Both the position numbers and the translations under genes were made by a program. The notes under the pieces were generated by a model, which was given only the letters and a program-made list of their open reading frames with translations, did no database searches and was not told where the DNA came from. Below are positions 57,017-64,000 of a stretch of DNA of 64,000 nucleotides, in pieces (the first letter of the stretch is position 1; each line of letters opens with the position of its first letter). This DNA is from Eublepharis macularius (lineage: Eukaryota > Chordata > Lepidosauria > Squamata > Eublepharidae). The DNA lies in NCBI RefSeq assembly GCF_028583425.1, contig NC_072801.1, positions 60,775,766 through 60,839,765 of the forward strand. The letters are read 5' to 3'.

Positions 57017-58192
57017 AACTTCTCAGAAAATAAAGCACGGTGCCTCAAAATTGGCCAATGGCGTCAGGATGATTGTGGAAGTTGCAGTGCCAGACATGAA
57101 AGGAATCGGAACATGCTGCCCCCACCCTATTTTTCTGCACTGGAAACTCTGATTGTCTCCGGGATGCAGAGCTGGTGTCAGCACGCCCTGAGGTGAGGCA
57201 GCTGCCAGTACTGTGGACTTCTGATGGGGACCGCTGCTGCTGACCGCCACCTACTCACCTCTCATGCCACTGCCACTCATCTGTACCATGCTCCCAACTG
57301 CCCAGCATCATTAAGGAAGGCATGTAGGTGGTACACAGTGGTGGCACTCCTGGTGACCCGGGCAGCAGCATTTCCAGAGTGCTGTCAGGGAAAGGGTCTC
57401 TGGGTGGTACAGGCAATAGAGCATGAGCAGTGGGAGGTAGGGTCACCAAGTACTCTTACCCTCCTTGTGAGACACAGGGGACCTGGCACTCATCTTGTTT
57501 TCCTTCTTTGTTAACACACTTCCTGGAAGTGACATCATCATGTAGGCCCAAGAGCACATGCGTGATGACATCACTTCCAGGAAGTGATGTCATTGTGCAG
57601 GCCCAGGAGTGCACGAGCTTCATACTAGGCTGATTTGGGCCCCTGGAGGCCTGTTCCCCTACTTCCCCCCCCTGCTGGCCAGGTGAATGGGGGGGCAAAG
57701 GGTGGGAGTGGGAGATCCCCCACCCCCACTGGGGGAATGACATCCATAGTGGGAGGGCCTCCAGGTAGGAGAAGGATGCATGGGCAGGTGGGAACCATGC
57801 AGGTGTCAGGTTGGAAAGGAAGGCATGGGGAGGGCCTTGGTGGGCAGATGGGAACCATAGACACTCTCTGCTCAGGCTTCCCCAAAACCTGGAACCAGCC
57901 CTGCAGTGGCAGGTGTAACTCCTGCAAAACTTAATCTAGGAGTATCAAGACTGGACACTAGCTTCAGATTGATGACGAGAGCTGCTGTGCCCCAAACAAA
58001 GGGAATCAGAATATCCTGGCCCAGGTTATTTCCAGAGATCCCCTCACCCTGCTAGGTAAGTTCTCCTGTAGGAGTCATCATAACTCATCCAGAAATAAAG
58101 CCAAGCACCTCAAAACTGGCCTTCAGCTTCAAGATGATGGTGGGAGATGCAGGGCCTAACATTAAGGGAACTGGAACATTCTGGCCCTGGTT
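57017..58192. repeat. Three diverged direct copies of a ~110-bp unit
   Basis: Units at about 57017-57125, 57945-58033 and 58080-58192 share CCTCAAAA(T/C)TGGCC, AGATGAT, G(G/C)AGTTGCAG-type, (A/G)GGAA(T/C)(C/T)(G/A)GAA(C/T)AT and TGGCCC. The first is separated from the others by a GTCACTTCC-family repeat. Function unknown. Confidence 0.45.
57439..57752. repeat. GTCACTTCC-family repeat copy with internal palindrome
   Basis: CACTTCCTGGAAGTGACATC and CACTTCCAGGAAGTGATGTC near 57520-57590 form inverted pairs. The right part has the CCCCCACCCCCACTGGGGG motif. Confidence 0.5.
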
Positions 58193-58203
58193 ACAAGCCA
58201 TGC

Positions 58204-58300
58204 CTACCTCACAGGGTTATTGCGAAGATAAAATGTAGGAGCGGAGAGCGATGTAAGGTGCTTTGGTAGCCCATTGGGGGGAAAGGCAGCACAGATGGGG
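58204..58300 (+). repeat. Type A SINE 3' fragment
   Basis: CTACCTCACAGGGTTATTGC, AAAATGTAGGAGCGGAGAGC and GGTGCTTTGGTAGCCCATTG are the body and 3' end without the tRNA head. Confidence 0.65.
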
Positions 58301-58367
58301 AAAATGGAATATAGCCCCTCCTTTACCAAACAAAGAAAGTTTAAGAAACTGCCTGAGATATCACCCC

Positions 58368-58582
58368 CAGTGTGGTGTAATGGTTAGAGTGTCTGACTAG
58401 GATCACGGATACCCGGGTTCAAATCCCATCTTGGCCATGGAAAGTTGCTAGCTGGCTGTGGGCCAGTCACACCCTCTCACCCGTAGTTATCTCACCATGT
58501 TGTTGTGGGGATGAAAAAGAGGACAGGAGAACGCTGTAAGCCACTTTGGGTTCCCACTGCGTACAAACGCAGGGTATGGCGC
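58368..58582 (+). repeat. tRNA-derived SINE, type A, copy 6
   Basis: CAGTGTGGTGTAATGGTTAG, GGGTTCAAATCCC, GTGGGCCAGTCACACCCTCT and CACTTTGGGTTCCCACTG in order. Confidence 0.75.
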
Positions 58583-60556
58583 TTGTTACAAATCTAATTT
58601 TGCCTACAGCTCGCAACAACAGATAATCTCTCTTGCTGTTGCTTCATGAGGTATGGTTGCAACTCTTTTAGCAGGAGGCAGAACTGCTTATTAATCAGCA
58701 CTACCGTTAAATATCATGAGTACAATCAGCGACAGGGATGGCGACTGGAGTGAGCAGAACCCCTAATATGAAATATTTGAAGTAAAGATAGATTGGATTT
58801 TCATGTGCATTCTCAATGATGGTGCAACCAAACAAGTTTGGAATGAAGAACATTGGATTGAGATGTTAAAAGCATCTATCAGTCTAGGAGTAAGCACAGT
58901 TGCACTTTGACTTGAATAAACAGGGTGTAACTCTGCTTAGGGTTTTAGGCCGGACAAGGCTAGCATTTCAGTACCTGTTGCTTAGGATACTACATGCCAC
59001 ATATCTGTCAGTCTTCCACACACTTTTCCCCATTGATAAGAGACCTTCTGTCCTATTCCCACTAGTGGACACGTTGACTTTTGCAATATTCACCAAAGGA
59101 AATAATGAAGAGAGTATGCATTGTCCTACAGCTATGTAGGGGAAAGTGTCCCTCGTTGTACTTTGTATGGTTGGTTTTTGTGAGCTACACATTTATATCT
59201 GAATCCACAAGAAACTGATAAAAGTTTTGATTACTGGGCCTCTCCGTTGGCAGGAAAGATCTTTTGTGGTCAGATTTCAGTTCATGTGTACAGGAAGGCA
59301 CAGACGTGAATCAACTTTCAGAACAACCACAAAGCAGATTCTTAATACTGGAGGAAAAAACTATGCATGTACACATGTGTGTGTACACATGCACACCTTA
59401 TATACATATCATTTTTGGAATGAATACGGCAACAAAATTAAACTTTTTATCCAGAACATCCCAGAAAGCAGGCGCCTGTGGGGTCAGAATCACCAGGCTC
59501 CATCAATAATGGGGGGATGGATAGATCTTCTCTTCTACCTTTATATAGATCCAATTAATAATGAGGGCCTAACCAGATGTAACAATTCCTAAACATTTAC
59601 AACAGGTAGCTTGGGAGACTCCTTTCCATCTCGTTGTGATGATCACCCACATGTAGGTAGCCTATAGGGGAAAAACACTTTTAGTTTGGCAGGGAGGTAC
59701 TGCTTGGAAAGAAGGAAGTGGAGAAACTTTGAAAATCCCACTGTGGTGGGGAAGTGGAAGGAAGAAAAGATGGGTGTGGAGCTGGGGGGGGACTGGAATG
59801 AAGAAAAGAAAAGCAAGAAGGGGTGGGGTGTGGGCTGCTTTCCTACCTCCTAAAGTTGTCCCATCATAGCATGGCTGGGTGGAGGAGAGAAAGGAAGAAG
59901 GATAAAGGCAGGAGGCAGCAGCATTTCACCCTCTTGGAGGGTACATTCCCTCCCCCAAAAAGTGTGGCTGAGCCACACTCCATCTCTCCTACTGTCATTG
60001 CTTTGAAATCACATGTAATGTTGAATCCATGTGATACTTTTATTTCTATGACGGTATAACAGTGAAACACGTGCATTAGTAGCAAAAAAAAAGCATATGT
60101 ATCTTCCAATTGTAACGTTGTGTCATTGACACTGGTGGAAGAGGACGGTAGGACACACCCGCAGGGAGGGCCAAGCTCTGCTGCCATGTTTGTCTTCACT
60201 GGGTCCTCCTCGAGGCGTTCCCATGTGCTCCTGTGTCTTCAGAAAATGATGTCATTTCTGGCACAACGTGGAAGTGATGGGTCGACTCAGGAGAGGGGCC
60301 AATTCTCTAACAATTGTCCCCAAATTTAGTCTTTGGCGTGCATGTTCTTCGCACACGAACCTCAGGAATGCCTTTGGTCTTTCCTTCCCCCACCAGCTAG
60401 GTGAGTGGTGGTGGGGTACAGGGGTTGGCAGAGACTGGTAGTAGGAAATTCCAAGTTATTCCCAGTTTCTAGGTATCTTTTTTGAAGACTGAGGGTGCAT
60501 GTGAGTCTCAGGGCAGTGGCAGTTGATGCCATTTTGCTTTCCCCTAACATTATGGA
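58583..60556. other. No recognisable gene
   Basis: Short frames only. ACACATGTGTGTGTACACATG near 59370 is a small simple-sequence palindrome. Confidence 0.5.
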
Positions 60557-60762
60557 GCCCTGACCTGGATGGCCCAGGCTAGTCTGATCTCATCATCTCT
60601 CTGAAGCTAAGCAGGGTCGACCCCAGTCACCCCGATTAGTAATTAGATGAGAGACCATCAAGGAAGCCCAGGGCTGCTACACAGAGCAGGAAGTAGCAAA
60701 CCACCTCTGTCTCTTGCCTTGAAACCCCTGTGGGGGGTCACTGCTAAGTCCAGCTGCAACTT
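60557..60762 (+). repeat. 5S rRNA-derived SINE, copy 3
   Basis: Complete 5' end (CTGACCTGGATGGCCCAGGC), 5S internal promoter (CTGAAGCTAAGCAGGGTCG, TTAGATGAGAGACCATC) and SINE body (CAAACCACCTCTG, CTTGCCTTGAAACCC), ending in CTGCAACTTGTC. The divergence shows it is not a working 5S gene. Confidence 0.8.
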
Positions 60763-62288
60763 GTCAGCACTTCCACCATCAACATCATTGATCTGCTTTG
60801 CAAACATCTGTATCTCATTAAAGTGCACATGTGTCTGTGTATGAGTATTTATATCTGACCACAGTGAATCTTTTCTACAGATTGAGAGAACATCCGGAAT
60901 GGAGAGGCAGATAGTGCTCTTGTCAAATTTTCTCTCTCTTCAGATGTAATCTGGGGCTTTGCTGGAAAGCCACACTAAGGAGATCCAGGGAAAGAAGCAA
61001 CAGAATTGGCTTTTGGAGCTCCTGACATAGCTCCATAATGAAATCGGTGCTCTCCATCATCTTGTTTGGGTGAGAGTTGCAAAGACCAAGGACTGGAAAT
61101 TGGATAGAAGGGCATTTCTTCATGGGCAGATATCAAATTGTTTGTGTGAAAGATGTATGGTGTTTCCTTTCTGAAAGGACAGGAGCGGTGTCTGGTTGGG
61201 CTAGCACGAGGCGCATGAAGGCATGCTGCTGATTATTTAGTAGGGATGGAAAAGGCAGCCTCTGTATTTTGAAAGGCACTCTCTTTTTGCTTGGAGTGAC
61301 TAGCAAGCATGAACAATGAGACCCCAGGGCTGAAAACGTGCCCTGGGTTCTGTGTTGCATTAAGCTCTGCTTAGTGTATGTGAATGTAGAAGTGGCTTCT
61401 TTGGAGTGCGAGGGAACTTGTTGCTATGCTGTTCAGTAATGGCTCTTTCTTCTTCGCAGGCTGCTCTCTAGCCTTACAGGAAAAGGTGTAAAAAGGTAAG
61501 TCTATGTTGAGGGTGATGGGAACACGGATACTAACTCTGGTTTAGGTCATTCCTGGAGATTTGGGCATGGTGCCTGGGGACAGAGTTTGGAGAGAGGAGG
61601 TAGCTCAGCAGAGATACGATACCGTGGCATTTCCAACACTGCCTAGACAAATGCTGGCAGTAGGGATGCCAGGCTGCATAAGGCAAACCCCTGGAGTAAT
61701 AGGGAGGAGGGCCCTGATGCACCAGTGTCATGCTGGCATGCTGATGAGCCTTCCAGTAAAAACCTGAAGTTACGTCATGGGATGCTCTAGGATTTACAAA
61801 AACTCTATGGTAAATCACAGTTTCTGAAAACCCTAGAACATCATGATGTCACTTCTGGTTTAACCAGTGACATCAGCACACTGGACTAATGGGGCTTTGT
61901 TTTTGCACTGGACTAATGGTGGCACGCTCCCCCCAACCTCCCCCATTTCTTCCCACCAATATTTCAGGTACCAGCAGCAGACAAACTAAGAGTTTTTCAA
62001 GAGGCTTCCAGCTGTTGCTGGGAGATTGGGGTGGGCCAGGGAGGATATGATGTTACTTCTGGGTGCAGCATTAGTTTGAGACTATTGTATATAAATGGTG
62101 TATAAAATATAAAAAGAGTAAAATTGCCTAAAAAACAAACATTTTATTTATTTATATCCTTTCTATCCCCCCTCTGTAGGGAATGATTGAGATGGCTAAA
62201 TTAAAATAGTTCTCACAGACAAGAGACACAGATTTTCATTGATTTCACAGATTTTCACAGATTTTCAATTTTCATTGATTAGTTTTTA
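60763..62288. other. No gene apart from the possible 36-base exon
   Basis: A decayed GGTTGCCAA-type or GTCACTTC-type repeat spans about 61550-61880. Short ATTTTCA repeats at 62232-62280. Confidence 0.45.
61460..61495 (+). other. Possible short spliced exon (36 bases)
   Basis: Preceded by a pyrimidine-rich tract ending TTCTTCTTCGCAG (to 61459) and followed by GTAAGTCT (from 61496), both good splice signals at exon distance. It has no start codon, so it would be a non-coding or internal exon of an unseen gene. Chance occurrence is possible. Confidence 0.25.
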
Positions 62289-62296
62289 TTCGAGAG

Positions 62297-63010
62297 TAGA
62301 CATGGGTACAAACAGAAAAAAAACCCAAACATGGTGTTCATTGTTCGTTGCCATCCACAAACAACGAACAACGAACATTGATGAACATGACCTGTTCACA
62401 AACATGTTCGTTGTTCATGAGGGCCAGCAAGCTCTCCTCCAGCCATCAAGATCCCTACCACACCACTCCCAGAAACCCTACCTGAGCAGGCAGCAGGAAA
62501 TGTACCAATAATAAATAATAGCTTGGCCTCAGAGCCTGGCAGCAGCCCTGGAACCTGAAGGGGTAGATCCCTATCCCACCACACACAAAGAAAATTCAAG
62601 CTCCAATGCACTCTCCCTGTCTCTCTGTCAAAATGCCAACAGCAACTGTCTCTCCCTCACTGTCTGCAAAACCAGAGCTGGGAGCCCCCCTCCCCCTGCT
62701 CTTTGCTTCCTTGTAACAAATTTGGAGCTCCACACTTGAAAGGAAGACCTGCCTATCAAGCTAAATTGGGGTTTCCAGGGCAACAGCAGGAGTTCAGACA
62801 GAGTTCAGGCAGTCTCTGCCTCCAGTTGCCAAGGGAATCGATTGCAGGTGCCAGACTGGCTTGCTTGACGAACAGCAAGGAACAAGGCTTGCAACCAACA
62901 CCTGTTTGTTTAGAGTTCGTTTAGAATGGGGCGAACAGCTTGTTCATGAACAGCTGATTGGGCTGTTCCTGGCTTTTTTTAGTTTGTATTGCTGTTCTTG
63001 CCCATCTCTA
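62297..63010. mobile_element. 714-bp non-autonomous hAT (Charlie-like) element
   Basis: Perfect 8-bp target duplication TTCGAGAG (62289-62296 and 63011-63018). Ends TAGACATGGGTAC and TGCCCATCTCTA are inverted repeats of the TAGAGATGGGCA type. Near both ends are runs of GTTCGTTGTTC / CTTGTTCATGAACAG that act as subterminal repeats. No transposase frame. Confidence 0.85.
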
Positions 63011-63206
63011 TTCGAGAGCCATCTGCAGATTCTAGATGATTACACTTCCTTACCCCTTCTCACTTGCTCTAGTGTAGGTAACGGTAAAAGCTGGCCTCTA
63101 CAAGGCTACCTGTGGATGGACAGCCCCGTCTTGGGCTTGGCTCAAAACTCAGCCCAACCAATCCTGCTGAGCCACACATTTCCTTGCCTGCACAGCTTCT
63201 ATGCCT

Positions 63207-63397
63207 AGGGTTGCCAACATGCAAGTGGGGCCATGAGATCCCATGACATTACAATTAGTCTCCAGACTACTGAGATCAGATCCCCTGAAGAAAATGTCTG
63301 ATTTGAAGAGTGGACCCCATTGAGGTCCCTCTTGTCCCCCAACCCCACCCTCCTCAAATCTTCAGGATTTTGCCAACTTGGAGTTGACAAACCTACA
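63207..63397. repeat. GGTTGCCAA dispersed repeat, copy 3
   Basis: TAGGGTTGCCAACATGC at the left and GTTGACAAACCTA at the right, with ATTAGTCTCCAGACTAC and CCCCACCCTCCTCAAATC inside. Confidence 0.5.
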
Positions 63398-64000
63398 TAG
63401 CATGTGGGGTTCAGCTAATGCTGCCCAGCTCCAAGGGAACCCTTCCCTCCAAGCCCTTCTGGCCATAAAGCCAATAACCCGCTGGTCTGAATAAGTTCCC
63501 ATCATCCTCATGTGACTCAGGGATTTTTTGCAAAAGATTCCCTGCCTACATAACCACAATCTACTGTGTCCCTGGCACAGAAGGGGGTTACCTCCTTTTG
63601 CCCCAACTGCCACCAGTAAAGTCATACCGACTAATCTGCAGATCACTATAGAAGAGGTCCTATCCCTGAATGGACAGAGGAAATCCATCGTCTCTAAACA
63701 GAGGCAGGGGCAAGATTCTGTTGCCCAACTGAGGAAGTCACACCCAAGCAAGCAAAGGCAGGTTACAAAATGGTGTAAGTTAATTTTATATTCAGCCGCT
63801 CTGCTAGACTCCTGAATCACTTACTACACCCATCTTAACAAAGTTATTTCCTCTTGGCAACTGATTGTGATGTCAGCACACCAAGTGATCTTTGCCTTCT
63901 TAATGCTTTTATGTTTTACTCCAGTCTAATTCTCACAGCCGATGTTTCAATTGCCATATTAAAGGACAATGGGGACAAAGGGCACCTGTGCCTTTTTCTT
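63398..64000. other. No recognisable gene
   Basis: Overlapping frames of 152 (minus) and 95 (plus) residues near 63362-63820 share the same DNA and show no motif. The window ends here. Confidence 0.5.

Noticed and set aside
58368-58450. tRNA-like A and B boxes (here and in other SINEs)
   Set aside because: Heads of tRNA-derived SINEs with SINE bodies attached; no cloverleaf with a proper acceptor stem, so not tRNA genes.
60590-60660. 5S rRNA gene
   Set aside because: Only the internal promoter region resembles 5S; the ends are SINE body.

Overview
The window looks like non-model vertebrate nuclear DNA, most likely a squamate reptile (lizard or gecko type). The evidence is one vertebrate single-exon fucosyltransferase gene with a 3' splice site just upstream, set in a dense mosaic of vertebrate repeats: tRNA-derived and 5S rRNA-derived SINEs, chromodomain Ty3/Gypsy elements, hAT and PIF-Harbinger-like MITEs, Penelope-like remnants and LINE relics. 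There is no operon structure, prokaryotic signal, CRISPR array or phage module. The taxonomic call is an inference from repeat types; no database search was possible.

Layout. 0-5 kb: a 5S-derived SINE on the minus strand, a tRNA-derived SINE, a 449-bp hAT element with a perfect 8-bp target duplication, and a second 5S SINE split by a 1-kb TIR element. 5-17 kb: mostly undistinguished DNA with TIR elements (6.0, 10.6-11.5, 11.9 and 15.75 kb), a repeat family rich in TGATGTCA/TGACGTCA-like sites, and a perfect 28-bp hairpin at 14.5 kb. 17-22 kb: LINE tails with microsatellites (AAGT, GAA inside an RT relic), a SINE and a hAT MITE. 22.6-29.3 kb: a Penelope-like remnant, then a nearly full-length but broken chromodomain Ty3/Gypsy element (about 6.3 kb, both LTRs, imperfect 5-bp target duplication). 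32-34.5 kb: a short hAT MITE and a minus-strand LINE ORF1-like frame. 35.1-37.9 kb: a second, much younger Gypsy element with target duplication ACATC. It is internally deleted to an open LTR-integrase-chromodomain frame, and a 700-bp fold-back element has inserted in its 3' LTR. 38-46 kb: nested hAT remnants, one of two 950-bp LTR-like direct repeats, and a degraded minus-strand Gypsy element (integrase and gag zinc-knuckle traces).

The one convincing host gene is at 49,658-50,722: a plus-strand alpha-1,2-fucosyltransferase (GT11, FUT2-like), apparently intact, with its whole coding region in one exon. It would make H-type (Fuc alpha1-2 Gal) glycans in the Golgi. A second copy of the LTR-like repeat follows at 52.2 kb. 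From 53 kb to the end there are SINEs, diverged repeat units, a 714-bp hAT element with perfect 8-bp target duplication, and one possible short spliced exon at 61.46 kb that I cannot tie to a gene.

The features most worth a second look are the hammerhead-ribozyme-like fold in the Penelope-like remnants, the 238/240-bp near-perfect palindrome inside the young Gypsy LTR, and the open chimeric chromodomain reading frame. None is shown to be a functioning new system from sequence alone.
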